Shown piece by piece: positions 48,301 through 60,264 of a DNA stretch of 64,000 nt. Source of the stretch: Emmonsiellopsis sp. PD_33 (lineage: Eukaryota; Ascomycota; Eurotiomycetes; Onygenales; Ajellomycetaceae); assembly GCA_032988165.1 (NCBI GenBank), contig JANTQF010000082.1, positions 61,998 to 125,997 on the forward strand. Direction: 5' to 3'. Every line of letters starts with the position of its first letter. Positions within the stretch are counted from its first letter, which is position 1. The translations under genes were made by a program, and so were the position numbers. The notes under the pieces were generated by a model. It worked only from the letters and a program-made list of their open reading frames with translations, made no database searches and was not told where the DNA came from.

Positions 48301-49773
48301 GGGGTTTCAGACTGAGGAGTTTCTTATTTTCTGTAAATGTTTACAAATACTATAGTTATTTTTTGTTCCCTTTAAAATGTGACTGATACATGATATCCAC
48401 TAGCTAGTCATTGTTTGCGAAGAGAAGAGAATGAATACAGTCTTTCCATTATCCCTCGTATAAGTTTCTATGTTGTGTGTAATTCTCTTATATCCGCTAG
48501 AATCTCTTTGTCCATTCCCCATGACTAACAAAACTAATAGCGTAGAGACGGACAGACGGAAAGTGTTATGAGAGCACGGACCGTTATTAACTTCACCCGT
48601 GTCTGTCATAACCTTGGATTCTTGGAGTGTAATCAAGAGCAGGCCGCGGTGGTGGATTAGTTCTAATTTAGAATGACATGTTCATAATCAAGAATGTGAT
48701 GTTGTTTCCGCTTATTTTTTTTTTACACGGAACTTGGAATGTTGATGTAAAATCGGGATTAGGGTGAATAAATGAATTTTAAAACGAGCGTCAGAGTGTT
48801 AATGAGTAAAAATAATACATACTACAAATTGATAATCACAGAATAATACCTGGGCGTCCCATGGACAGCACTGGGGTATTTACCGTTCCACAGTTTCCCC
48901 TAGAACCTCTGCCCCGTGGGGGCGAAATCTTTCACAATGTCAACTACGTAGGCTGAACTTTATGTAACTAAACCCAAAGATTTTTGCATACTTGGCCCCT
49001 AAACTCCATGCTGAAATCGGACTCTATCTAGAATGTTGGAGGTCCTTGGCCTGCCGTGGTGGTGACGTCATGCCGATTGGGGAATGCGCATATCCCGAAA
49101 CCTTATTTTCGGGCCGGCTCAAACTAGACCTAAACAAGGCTAGCGTTGGATGTGCCCAGGCGGTAATTTCAACCCCCATAAAATTCAAATAAAAGTCGCC
49201 TGCCGTGGGATAGGGTTCATTGCTCTAACTGGCAAGGATTAGTAGGATGAATCATCTCGACTCCATCGGAGCAGCAGAAACTGGCCGTACATTTATTTAC
49301 TTCCAGCGGAGCAAAGAATTGCGATATGCGGGACTTGAGAAATAATCCTGTCGCTTCAATCCCCAGCTTCTCTCGTAAGCTGCCAGGGAAGTTGAAGCGT
49401 TTAATGAAAAACGGGAGACTGGCAAAAAAGCACTCCTCCCGATGGGAGAATCTAACAAGTAGTAGGCTTCTGATTTTTTCGACGGCTGTAGCATGGAGAC
49501 TCCCGTGGTGACAGGCTGGGGCCGATTCCCCACCCCAGTATGATGGGTAACAATATGGGTCTATAACTTTAAAAGGGCCATCACTTTAGTTTGTTCTTTC
49601 CTGGGCTAGGCCGTGGTAGTTGGGGGTTCGGGGGGGGTACGCATACGCGGAGATAATAGGGCTCTAACATATATCGACAGGCATTGGCATTAAATTGTTT
49701 AGTGTTAGTATATCAAACGAATCATTGCCTGCCCATCACCTCCTCCCCTTTACCACGCTTATATTCCCCACAA
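48301..49773. other. Convergent intergenic region between MFS transporter and epoxide hydrolase
   Basis: 1.47 kb, AT-rich, with a T-run near 48715 and G-runs near 49625. Short frames occur on both strands but none looks coding. I see no transposon ends or tRNA. Confidence 0.5.
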
Positions 49774-51363
49774 TTAATATCCATCCTTGCCTGGTACTAC
49801 CCCATACGCCCCTCCTCCCTTACCAAACATAGCATTTAAATCTCGCACGAGGAGTTCCGGACGTTCATGTGCGTAGAAGTGCCTATATATCGTTTAGAAC
49901 GGTTCAGCAACCAATTCAACATACCGGATCCCGCCTCCTTTGAATCACCAGAAAGCAAGATAGTTGATATCCAGGGCGCGGAGGCGGGGGAAAAAGCAAT
50001 GGGATGGAGAGGGTAAAAGAAAGAAAGAAAGAAAAAAAAAAACTCACCCCCCATTCCCATTAACAACCTTATACACAACCCTCCCCAACGTCCCACCCCA
50101 TCTGTCCGGAAAACACTCCAATTCGCCCGGACTATACGCAAGCCCAATCTTAATATGTTCAGCATACTCACACATCGCCGCATATGTGCACGGGATCTCC
50201 TTCCCATAATCGCTGACGCGCGCTGTGCTCTCATCGGCGTGGTAGACTTCGTAGTAGATTCTGTGCGCGGCGCCGGGCCCCGCACGGCTGAAGGCGTAGA
50301 TGCTTACCCAGGTGAGGATCTCGTCGTCGGTCCAGGGGTAGTTGTCAGCCCAGTCATGGAGCTTTTCGTAGATCCAGGAGAGCAGGGCGACGGGGGAGTC
50401 GTGAAGGGAGTATGCGACGGTTTGCGGTTTGGTGGATTGGATGAGGTTGTAGCCTGTTTATTATTTGTTATTATTATTACCTTGTTTCGTTTTGGTACTT
50501 CTGAAGGGGAGAAAGAATAAGAATAAGGGAAAAAAAGGCGACAACCTACCCCTTCCCTCCTTCTCAAACCACCTCGTCCTTTCAAATGCCTTCTTATCCC
50601 ACTCACTACTAGGGAGAATTGCATCCTTCACCGCAAGCACCGGATTTTTCCACAAGCTAGGCGGCTTGGTGAAGACCATATTATAATGACTTGCCAGACA
50701 GCTTTTCGGATATATCAGTCCGATAGCTCGAGTAACCCAATGGCCCCAATCACCCGCCTGTGTGACATATTTGTCATAGCCAAGCTGGTGCATCAGCTTG
50801 TGGCATGTCTCTGCATACTGACCGAGCCCGAACCCGCGTTTCAAGACCCCCTGGCTGAAGCCGAAATTCGGCAAGGACGGGGCAACGATGTGGAAGGCCG
50901 GCGCGTCATTGTCCTTCACACCGCCTTGTGCGAGAAGGGGGAGGATCTTTAGGACCTCGATAAAAGAACCCGGCCCTGAGATTAAGGTCAGCAACATGTC
51001 CTGCCACATAATGTGGTACTATATAAAGAACCACTCACATCCATGCACAAAAAGCAGCGGAATGGCATTGGCCAGCTCACTCCGCTGATGGACAAAATGA
51101 ACACTCAACCCTCCAAACCCATCAACATCAACCTCAGTTTCAAACTGTTGCCCACACTGCTGATTCAATCTCTCCTCCGCCGCCCGCCAATCCCACTTCT
51201 CCCAGACCTTGACGAGCCTGGAGATTTCCGCCAGCGGGCTGCCGAGATCCCAGCCTGCGCCGTCGAGTTCGTCGGGGAGGTCGGCTAGTGCGAGCTTCTG
51301 CTTGAGCTTGTCGATTTTGCTTTGGGGGATGTTGATTGTGTAGGGGCGTGGTGATGGGGCCAT
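49774..51363 (-). CDS. Epoxide hydrolase (alpha/beta hydrolase with N-terminal EHN domain)
   Basis: Hydrolyses epoxides to vicinal diols. CDS is complement(49774..49882,50048..50453,50550..50975,51039..51363), 421 aa. An N-terminal EHN lid domain (YTINIPQSKIDKLKQKLALADLP, then WDWRAAEERLNQ) precedes the hydrolase core. The oxyanion motif HGWPGSF is created by the first splice junction. The nucleophile Asp lies in TQAGDWGHWVTRAIG, where other alpha/beta hydrolases carry Ser. The cap domain and the C-terminal HFYAHERPELLV, with the catalytic His, follow. No secretion signal is seen when starting at MAPSPRPY; an upstream in-frame alternative would add a hydrophobic stretch, but its frame opens in an A/T run. 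Confidence 0.92.
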
Positions 51364-52168
51364 TTTAGCTGCCGTTGGGAAGGACAGATAGATACTAGAT
51401 AGATAGATAGCTTTTGCTGAACGATGCAAAAAAAAAAAAAAAAAAAAAGGAAGACAAAAGGCCAATCAGTCAGTCAATCAATCAATCGGTGTAACTAATT
51501 AATAAACTGCCCTCTTCATCCCAAGTAAATCTGAAATTCCCGCGATCTTTGGCACGGCATTTATATGCCCATAACTACCACCCGGCGCGTCCAACGCGTC
51601 TTAAACCCATGGCGTCATTAGCCAGCAACCAGTTAACTCCATTATTAATAAATCCTTCCTCCACCAAGCTAAGCTACCCGTCGAACAATCGAGACCGGGA
51701 AGATGAGTAATAACAAATCCTTTTGTTGGGGTCCGGGGATGGCCGTCTGGGATCGACATGATAGCACATATATATAGAGGTTATGTGGGGGGAGGGCGGA
51801 GTAGGGGGGTCCGGTAGCTTGTATAGCCCGGGTCACTACTAGGGCTGCCGCAATAACCCACCACTGGTGGTGCCTGATACAGAGGAGGATTGTTTACCAT
51901 GAAAGTCTAGCTCTCAATGGCGTGGGTTGGCTCAGCTCCTTCAGCGGTTCTTTGGAGGCAATTTTGGTTATTGGCCTTGACCAACAATACCCAGCAGAAA
52001 AGAAGGAGGAAGATGAAGATGAAGATGAAGAAGAAGTCTATTCATTCCCATTCTCGCGAGGGACAGGACAGGCAGATAGATAGCTATTCCGAACCAAATA
52101 CATACACCCCCATAATCATCACTAACTAAACAGCAACAAGAAAAAAGAACAAAAAGAAAAAAGAAAAA
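51364..52168. other. Intergenic: epoxide hydrolase promoter and Nup120 3' end
   Basis: 805 bp with a 21-nt A-run at 51428-51448, GATA repeats near 51400, and GAAGAT repeats near 52010-52035. No gene seen. Confidence 0.5.
51428..51448 (+). repeat. Poly(A) homopolymer, 21 nt
   Basis: Uninterrupted A-run upstream of the epoxide hydrolase start; on the gene's own strand it is poly(T), possibly a nucleosome-excluding promoter element. Confidence 0.85.
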
Positions 52169-55100
52169 TCACAAACTATCATCCACCATCATCTCCTCAT
52201 CCTCATCCCCCCCCTCAACCCCCCCAAACTCCCAATCCCCATTCTCAATCCGACTCACCCGATCCAACTCCGCCTGATACTCCCTCCGCAAATCCTCCAA
52301 CGTAACAATAACCCGCCGCGTAAACCTGCCCTGCTCTGGCTGACTCCCACTCCCACTCCCAGCACCAGCACCAGCACCCGCGCCAGACGACGACGACACG
52401 CTAAATTTCCTTCCACCAGTAGATGTAACGGCAGGACTACCCCCCAGTGCACCGAAGCTAGATCGTGGCGACTGCTGCTGCTGCTGCTGCGTGCCATTGA
52501 ACGAGAAAGACGGCCGGGGCGATTTAGATGATGGCGTATTAGCGCTGTCCATGAAGACGGACCTATCATCCGCAGCAGCGGTGCTGATGACGCTATCGCT
52601 ACGCGGGCGTGCCGTTGTACCTACGGCTGCGGCGTTGTTGTTGTTGTTGTTGTTGTCTTCCGGTGTGGTGGGCGTTTCGACGAGGATATAAGCTTCCGAT
52701 TTATCCATGCAGGCCAGCAGGTTAATGAGCGAAAGCAGCTCGTTACGCAGGTTTTTGCTCTCGAGGTCATCTTCGTCAACGTCTTGTGCTGGTCGGTTGT
52801 CTGCACCGTTATTATTTCGCCGGATCAAGGCGCGGGTTGAGAAAAAGCCGCGATCTCTAGTTGCCCGGAGACGTTGGACGGCTTGATAAGACACCTCCGC
52901 CGCGCCACGGATATCATTGCGCGCAACGCGGTAGGCCAGCAGGACACGTTGGTAGTCTGGGATATCGCGTTTATCCTGCCATGGGGCGGTGGGTAGCGTC
53001 TGGCCCTGTGAGCGGCCAAAGGTTGATTGTTTCTTGGCGAGCGATAGAAGGATTTCGTCGACGTGAGAGGCAAGGTTTGGCGCTAGAGAAATAGGGAATC
53101 GGAGGATCTTTTGCAGACCTGTTGTGCCAGGTCCGGAGGCGGCGAGGACGGTGGTGATTAGGGAGGTGAGGGCGGACTTTTGGAGGGCGGTGTCGGAGTA
53201 TCTTGACAGAGCGGAGTAGGCTACGTCGAAACGGCAAGTTTTCAGCGAGGCGTGGAAGAGGCGAGAGAGGAGGTCTGTTCGGAGATAGACGTAGTCGGAA
53301 TCCGGCTCGTTCTTCCGTGGGTCGGACTCGAGGGCTTGAAGGGCAAGCCGTGCAAAGTCGGCAACGTGGGAGAATGCCCGAGCGTGCTCGAAGAGCGAGA
53401 GGATGTGCTGGAAGTATTTGGGTAGTCCATTGTAGAAGCTGTCGACCGATATTATATCAAGGAGATTGGACGACATTTCGTGAAGGTTCCCAACAGCCTT
53501 TCCATGTGCTATGCGTAAAATTAAAGAATTAGTGATGTGCGGCTCGAACAAATCCTTTTCGAAAAAATGTACTTACAGAGAATATACGCAGCTTTCTGAA
53601 AGTAAATCGCCGCAGTATCAAACTCGGACCTCGCCACATACAACCGCCCCTTGACATACGTAGACCACCCCGTATTCGGTTGGAAACGCAGGAAATCCGA
53701 AGCCAGGTCAATATTACCCGACGCCAAAAGGTCGCATTGTATGAAGACCAGAATGTTTGGGAAAGTCACTTCCCCTTGCCTCGTGATCCAAGACATCACA
53801 TCGCGAATCTGCTGGGTAAGGGTGAACGTCTGAGGAACCCCAAAGGTCGGACGAGGCTTGATATGGATCGCAAAAAGGTCCTCGAGGATAGTTGATAGCC
53901 GTTGCTCTTGTCTGTCCGTCCCGCTTCCCTTCACAGGCGAGGACGGATTAGTTACAGCTCCGTGGTGCGAATCGCCAGGCCAGGCGCGAACGTTTGACCC
54001 CAGCCAAATCATCATCTCATACTCCTTGAGCAGGTCGACAAGGGTCGCAAACAAATCCACCCCATCAAACTGCACCCCATCCTCCTGCGTCAATTCCGTC
54101 TCAACGAAGACGACAAGCAGTAAAAGGTCGTTTAGCACCAGCTTACTGAGCCAGATAGTTTCCAGCGTACCCTGCACCGTTACCGTCCGTCCGAAATCCG
54201 TAGAGATGAGATCCGAATCCTTCCCAGGAAATCCAAGCGGCATTGTGTCGATGACCGAAAAGAACAGGTCGCTAGTGAGCTTCTTGAATCCAATGGCACT
54301 GTCAATATTCGCAAACATGCTATCAAACATGTCATCTGTAATCAGCTCAGCTAATTTACTCTGGGCATGGAACGCAGCAACCCTCTCCGGCGCCGAAAGA
54401 GACGGTTCTGTGAAAAGCTCCGCATTCAATGCCGTCGCACACGCCTGGCTAAGCTCAGGGGTGAACTTCTTCCGGAATGAAGCCGCAGCATCAATGAGCC
54501 GCGCCGCTAGATCCGACTGATCTCCCAACTCTTGTGTTAGATTTCGATGATGCCACGAGTCTTCCAACGTTCTTCTCTGCTCCCTCAATGTGCGACCGTC
54601 ATTGTGCGCCAGTAGCTCTGTGCTGCTACATTCTCGAATAAGACCGCAACCATCCGAGAAAAGAAGCCATGGAAGATCTGAATACGCGTCATAGGAGAGT
54701 GAAATCGCCTCGCTTCGTCTCTTATTAAGGTCCTCCGCAATTTGCCAAAGCTGCCGCCATTTCGCATCCGTTTCCCGCCGGTATTTCGTGAAATCTATCT
54801 CCGCATCGTTAAATTTCCGGAGAGCCACGGATTCCGAAATCGTCGAACAGAGCTGCTGCTGAAGCGGCGTAGATCTCTTGCTCAGCCCAGTTAATGGCTT
54901 AATCTTCATCGCATCCTGGTAAATAGCCAGCGAGGTCGCAAGCACTTCACGAGAATATCTTCCGGGATAGAACAGATACTCCAGCCACTTCTCCGTAGGA
55001 TCAGCAATGTCAGACGGTAAGAAACTTGGAGGTGTCTCATCAACACGTGTCTCCAAGGCCATCCCCGTCCAGTTATTTCGCCATGAAGACTCTAGATCTT

Positions 55101-56611
55101 CCAGGTTGAAATGGAGGCTAAAAATCTGATAAAGGTTGTTATTCCTCCAGAGCACCCAGAGCACCATATGCCTACCCTCCTCCATAGACTTGATCTGAAA
55201 ATCGGCAATGTTCCAAAACACACTCCCAGACGGGTCCGGGTCGGCAGGTTTCAATTTGGTATCCGGGAACAGATCCTCCACCACTAACTGCGAAGTCAAC
55301 CCACCCTTGACAGCCCAGAATTTGAACTGACCATCGTCGAGAGGCGAGTATGTCACCGCATAGTATATTTCCCCATCCATAGCCCTCTCGGCATTGAAGA
55401 CGCGAATGAACGCAGATTCCGAAGGATTCAACGTCGCAGGAGCAGCATCTTGGTGTTGAGTCGGCCGGTTCAGTAGATCCTTCGACGCAACCAGCTTATT
55501 ACTTGCCAAATTCCAAATCTTCAAAGTATGATTGAGCCCCACGACAAAAACAAAAGCCTGGTCCGACGTCGTAGCAATCGCATTCGAAGTATTCGGATCC
55601 AGCACCCGTCCATCATACCGTATCTGCTGCTGCCCACTCCACTTAACCAACCCCCGCAACGACGCGCCCCAGGGTTTCTCATCAAACGTAATCGCAGACC
55701 ACTGCGAGCCTACACCCAACCAGCAAAAAAGCAATCAGCCACCAAAAAAATCTAACATCCAAACCCCAAAAGGGAAAACATAACATACCATCCTCCCCCG
55801 CCCTCCTCGTCAACCTCACCAGTCCCCCACTATCCAACGCAACAAACAACTCATACGGACTCGCCGCATGCAACCGATGCGGTCTCGCAAACGCCAACGG
55901 CGCCGGACAACACACCTTACACCAATCCGCCACATTCTCCTCAATAGCCGCGACCCTCCGAAAGAACTCGGGCCGCAACGCAAGCGTATACAACCGACTA
56001 CTCCCCGAGGCCGTCATGGTAATCACAAAGAGGCTGAGAACCTCATGGTCCTCCGAGTCCGCCAGCGCCACGCCATGCGGCACGATAGCGTCCGGGAACT
56101 CTAGACGCAAGAGTAGATTCGCCTCATGTTGTTCCTGCTGTGGCTGTTTCTTCTTATTCTGCTGCGTCTGCTGCTGCTGCGGTAGCTGTGTCTGTGTCTG
56201 CTGCTGTTGTTGTTGATGAAGATGTTGCCCACTGCCCTCCAGATATCCGCTCTTGGTCAAGTCGACAGCGCGGATCTCCAGAAACCGCTCCCCTTCGCCA
56301 ATAATCCGCCAGAGGAAGCTGCGCGGGTACGTCCTGCGCTGGCGGAAATAGATCGCGCCCTGGGTGGCTAGGTAGCGGGCGGCGAACGCGTCTTCATCCT
56401 TTGCGGGTGGGGCGTCGTCGTCGAGGGCGGCGGCGGTGGAGGCGGTGGGCTGGAGGGAGAATCGGGCTGTGCGGCGCTGTGGGTGTGGAGAGCTAAAGAG
56501 GGTTGTGGTGTCTGAGGAAGAGGAGGAGGAGGAGGGGATAGGGATGTTGACGATGGAGGCGGGCGCGGTTGGTCGGATGGGGACCTTGGTCTCTTTGTAT
56601 ATTTTGAGCAT
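52169..56611 (-). CDS. nup120: Nucleoporin Nup120/Nup160
   Basis: Scaffold nucleoporin of the Y-complex (Nup84/Nup107-160 complex) of the nuclear pore. CDS is complement(52169..53508,53577..55709,55789..56611), 1,431 aa, with three exons that close in frame. The N-terminal half is beta-propeller-like (LYTLALRPEFFRRVAAIEEN, SSGLV-type blades, FVFVVGLNHTLKIWNLASN), followed by a helical solenoid (RFQPNTGWSTYVKGRLYVAR, AAIYFQKAAYIL). Two low-complexity insertions stand out: a Gln-rich one at about 129-163, and an Asn/Gln/Ser/Gly-rich one in the C-terminal part. The tail is acidic (EDEEMMVDDSL). The large size comes partly from these inserts. Confidence 0.87.
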
Positions 56612-57068
56612 GCTGGAGGTGTTGAAAGTAAAGAGAGCGGTGGCGGGACTGTGTGAATGAGCGGAGGACTGGGCTAGCCGTCCATTGCTGGGTTGTTGTC
56701 TGTTGTCTGTTGTTGGAGATGATGTTGCTGGGAAGTTGGAGCTCTTCGCGATTCAAAAATTAAAGTTTGGCGAATCTGAGCAGCCGCGCTAGTGAGCTCC
56801 ACCCAATCCAGAGCAGATATCTCGACGGCATTAATTATCCCCTGCTCCAGAGGCATGGAATCTAATCTAGATCTAAACATATCTTCTATTCATATGGGTC
56901 TTAAATATACGCCCCAATTCTCCGCATCTCAAACTCAAGCAAACACCTCAAAAGAGCTCCTGCAACGCCAAGCCCAGTAATAATACTGCAACAAACAGAT
57001 CTTAACACGCCCGTATCAATCATTAAATATAAAGACGAAACCCATGAATCATTCCCATCCCAATCCCC
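56612..57068. other. Intergenic: Nup120 promoter and Rad51 3' end
   Basis: 457 bp with no gene or confident motif; a TTGTTGTCTGTTG-type repeat lies just upstream of the Nup120 start. Confidence 0.45.
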
Positions 57069-58409
57069 TCACCGATCATCCTTCTCCAAATCCTTCGGGC
57101 TCGGATCGCCAATCCCATCCTCATTAATCGCAAACAAACAATCACTCTCCGGCAAGCACGGACTATCATAGATCTTGCAAATCCTCGTCTCCCCCCGGCC
57201 CTTCTTCAAACTCAACCTCGTCGTACTCGCATGCGCAATGATATTGCCTCCAATAGGCTTCTTCGGGTCCGGATTGAACATGGCAGACGGTCCCCCATCA
57301 ACCTGCGCAACAACCTGGTTAGTGATGACGACAGCGATGCCGAACTCGTCCGCGAGCCGACGGAGCGCGCGCATGAATTTGGCAAGGTGGATTTGGCGAT
57401 TGGAGAGCTCGCCCCGGCCACTAAAATCTGTTCTGTAGAGCGCGGTAGCGGAATCGACAATGAGCAAGGAAAAGCGCGTTTCGCACATCATCTGCGATGC
57501 CTGGGTAAGCAGCTGCAGCTGGTGATCGGAGTTGTATGCTCTGGCATAGGCAATGTTATCCAGCACCTCCTCGCCAACCAGCCCATATCGCTGCGCAACA
57601 GCCAACAGCCGGACAGGCCGAAACGTCCCCTCCGTGTCAATGTACAGACACTTGCCTTCACCACCACCCATATCAAACGGCAACTGACAAGTGACCGCCA
57701 GAGTATGGCAAATCTGACTCTTCCCCGTTCTAAACTCCCCGAAGATCTCAGTAATAGAGCCCGTCTCAATCCCACCCGCCAGCAACGTATCCAGCTGCTT
57801 CGAGCCAGTAGTTATGCAAATCAAGTCCGTTCGCCGAGCATGCATCTCCGTCGCAGTAGTGAAACCCATCGGCACGATTTTTGAAGCTAGCCAAAACAAC
57901 AACAACCAAGTTAGCCACGCAACTACATAAAAAAGCAGCCAAAGAAAAAAGAAAAAAAAAACCCTACCCTCCGCAAGAATCTTCGTCGCCTTCTGCTCCG
58001 AAATCCCCTTGATCTGCTCCAGCATCCGCTTCGGCCTAACACAACAACACATCAGCCAAACCCCCCCCCCCAAAAAAAAAAACCAACCCCAAACAAAACA
58101 ACATACGTATAAGCCACCGACTCAATAGTATGATACCCCCCCTCAACCACCAGCTTGATATCTCTCGCCGTCAACCCATTAACGCCCTACACATACAACA
58201 CAAGAGACAGAATCAGCAAATGTCAGCCCATATAACCCCCACGTAACCCCAAACCAAACCAAACCCAAACCCCAAGCAAAAGAAAGAAAGAGAGAATGAG
58301 AAAAACGCACCTCAAGCGCCGCCAACGGCGTCGGAGCCCCCGGCCCCGTCAACCCGCCATCTTCATACTCATTCTGCGTCGTCGTCGTCGTCTCGTCTTC
58401 AGCGGCCAT
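57069..58409 (-). CDS. uvsC: Recombinase Rad51 (UvsC)
   Basis: RecA-family strand-exchange protein for homologous recombination. CDS is complement(57069..57886,57968..58035,58107..58186,58311..58409), 354 aa with three introns in the N-terminal third. The N-terminal DNA-binding HhH region has GVNGLTARDIKLVVEGGYHT and LEQIKGISEQKATKILAEA. The linker to the core includes the FTTA polymerisation motif (VPMGFTTATEMHARR). Walker A is GEFRTGKS (family GEFRTGKT/S), Walker B LLIVDSA, and DNA-binding loop 2 is near QVDGGPSAMFNPDPKKPIGG. The length is close to fungal Rad51 (about 348); a Thr run extends the N-terminus. Confidence 0.96.
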
Positions 58410-58413
58410 TGGT

Positions 58414-58514
58414 CCTATCCTATCCTATCCTATCGTATCGTATTGTATCCTATCTTATCCTGCGTACGCAGAAAAAGACACCGATGTCGCGTTGCGTTGC
58501 GTTGCGTTGCGTTG
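58414..58514 (+). repeat. Two pentanucleotide repeats in the Rad51 leader: (CTATC)n and (GTTGC)n
   Basis: CTATC units, with some variants, run from 58414 to 58460 directly upstream of the Rad51 ATG; GTTGC units run from 58491 to 58514. On the gene's strand the first is a GGATA-type purine-rich leader. Confidence 0.8.
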
Positions 58515-58534
58515 TTCTCGAAATGAATCGTCCG

Positions 58535-58540
58535 ACGCGT
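58535..58540 (+). promoter_or_regulatory. MluI cell-cycle box (ACGCGT) upstream of Rad51
   Basis: Palindromic ACGCGT lies about 126 bp upstream of the Rad51 start codon. In yeasts, MBF binds this element and drives G1/S expression of DNA repair and replication genes, including RAD51. Function here is inferred. Confidence 0.4.
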
Positions 58541-58647
58541 CTCGTGCTGCCCTCTCGACTGAGTCACGCTAGGATGGTGGGAAGGAAAGGGGATGGGTTT
58601 TAGATGTGGGTACTGCTTATTGCAAGGTCAGAGTTATAGGCAAGGCA

Positions 58648-58676
58648 ATGGATGGATGAATGGATGGATGGATGGA
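58648..58676 (+). repeat. (ATGG)n microsatellite
   Basis: Tandem ATGG units with one AATGG interruption between Rad51 and its upstream neighbour. Confidence 0.75.
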
Positions 58677-59029
58677 GACAACGATGGATGGTGGGTGTGG
58701 TTGCTGAGCTGGAGAGTTGACGCGACGGGGGGAAACTCCAATGGGTCACGACATCACATGACTTGCATAATGTCAACAAGTATTCATTTGTTCTACCCAG
58801 AGTTATGTTTTTAAAGCTCTATCACCGTCCCCCTGAAGAATAACTAACGCCTTCGCTGCTACTGCTGCTCTATAATACAAGGAGAAATATTCCCTTCCAT
58901 TTCCTCGCTCGAAATTCAATTGTTCCCGCCCCTCGCTTGCTCAAAGACTGGAGTAATAACAAGAAAAAAATACGCAAAATCCAACTTTCCATGCCCCGGG
59001 CCTGTGTGAAATTATTCCCATGGAGCCCC

Positions 59030-60264
59030 TCACCTGGCATGCACCGTAGCAAACTGCTGGTCCGTCTTTTCCACAAGCACATGCTGGTCGTGGCTGTTCG
59101 GTTCCGCAAGACTCCCTCGACGGCTCCCCAACTGTCCCGTTTCCGCGATATGGAATCGTCTATGGCTATGCAGCGGCAGCAGATCGCCATGTTGTTGCTC
59201 ATCGATACTCCGACAGCTCTCGACGGGGTTCAAGTATCCTTGCTCGCATGCCGGGCCGCTGATAGAGCGCATCTGTCCGTTCCCTGATATCACGCCGAGA
59301 ACCCCTGGATCGCCCGAGCGAGAGTGGAAATGAAGGTTATTTTCCGATGCTTTATTTTTTGTATAACAGTAGCCGTCAGCCCTTCTCGTAGTGTACAGGG
59401 GGGGATGATTACTGGTAACCACATACCCGTAACAAGATTCGTAAAATCCACAGACCTCGACTCATTAGTCCCAACACTATCGCAGCCCCGGAATTGGCGG
59501 GAATTGGCACTGCCATATCTGCTATCATGCATCACAGGAGACCCCAAGCTGCCCTCTCCAAATCCCGAACCACCATTATTTGGAGTATACGGCTCCGACA
59601 CAGAACCCTGGTCCTGCCTGGGGTAAAAATCGCTCTTCGCCCGTCTCCCATTAACGGGAGCCTCACGAGTCCTCGCACTATGCACAGCAGGATGTGGAAG
59701 CGGAAGCGGCGAGCTGACAGAATTCGACTTTGCACGGCCGCCTGCTGCGGCAGCGTTTGGTGATAGGTGGTCTGTGGCCTTCAGGGTGGGACTCGGGGGT
59801 CTGCTGCCTTCGGGGGTAGCCGGTATCTTGGGGCTACCGACGGGGGTGTTGTGGCTGGATATCCAAATGCCTTCGATCTCGATACCGCTTTCTATGGCCC
59901 TGCTTCCAAACGGGATGTCGTCGTCTGCTGATCCGGCCTGGGCCATCTCTGCTGTCGATTCGTGGAGGGATTTGTGGTGTGCGGCGGCGGCGGAGTATTT
60001 CTTCAGCCGCCATGAGTTGTAGATGTGGACGCCGGAGCCATAGATAAGGACGATAACCTGTATTCATTATTTGGCAGTCAGGATGGGGTGCTCGGTGTAT
60101 AGTAGGTTTGTGGGGTACATTACGATAAGACATCCCAGAACCTATGGATTGTTGTCGGAGATGGTTAGTCGGGCGTGATAATATTCAGCAGGGGATAGAG
60201 GCAGACAAGGGGGACTCACAAAGCACATTTTCTCCCACAGCAGCCAGTCGAGGAAGAAGACCAT
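59030..60264 (-). CDS. Fungal single-pass membrane protein of unknown function
   Basis: Not assigned a function. Model: complement(59030..59348,59427..60057,60124..60141,60220..60264), in frame throughout. The N-terminus (MVFFLDWLLWEKMCF) followed by a hydrophobic helix (VLGCLIVIVLIYGSGVHIY) looks like a signal anchor, then a basic stretch (WRLKKY) and a long Ser/Pro-rich cytosolic tail. A patch DDIPFGSRAIESGIEIEGIW recalls a motif I associate with conserved ascomycete proteins. Exon 2 is 18 nt. The last intron is uncertain: an AAG acceptor (exon from 59348) or a CAG acceptor (exon from 59303) give the same frame. A further intron near the stop (GTGAGG at 59033) is also possible. Confidence 0.65.

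Larger units (their letters stand above)
58410..59029. promoter_or_regulatory. Rad51 promoter region with simple repeats
   Basis: 620 bp with three repeat tracts and an ACGCGT motif, listed separately. The remainder is the 3' end of the neighbouring minus-strand gene. Confidence 0.5.

Noticed and set aside
46315..51363. Extending the aromatic cluster to the MFS transporter and epoxide hydrolase
   Set aside because: Sem1 and Iml2, housekeeping genes, lie between, and neither enzyme nor transporter shows a specific link to the 3-oxoadipate pathway.
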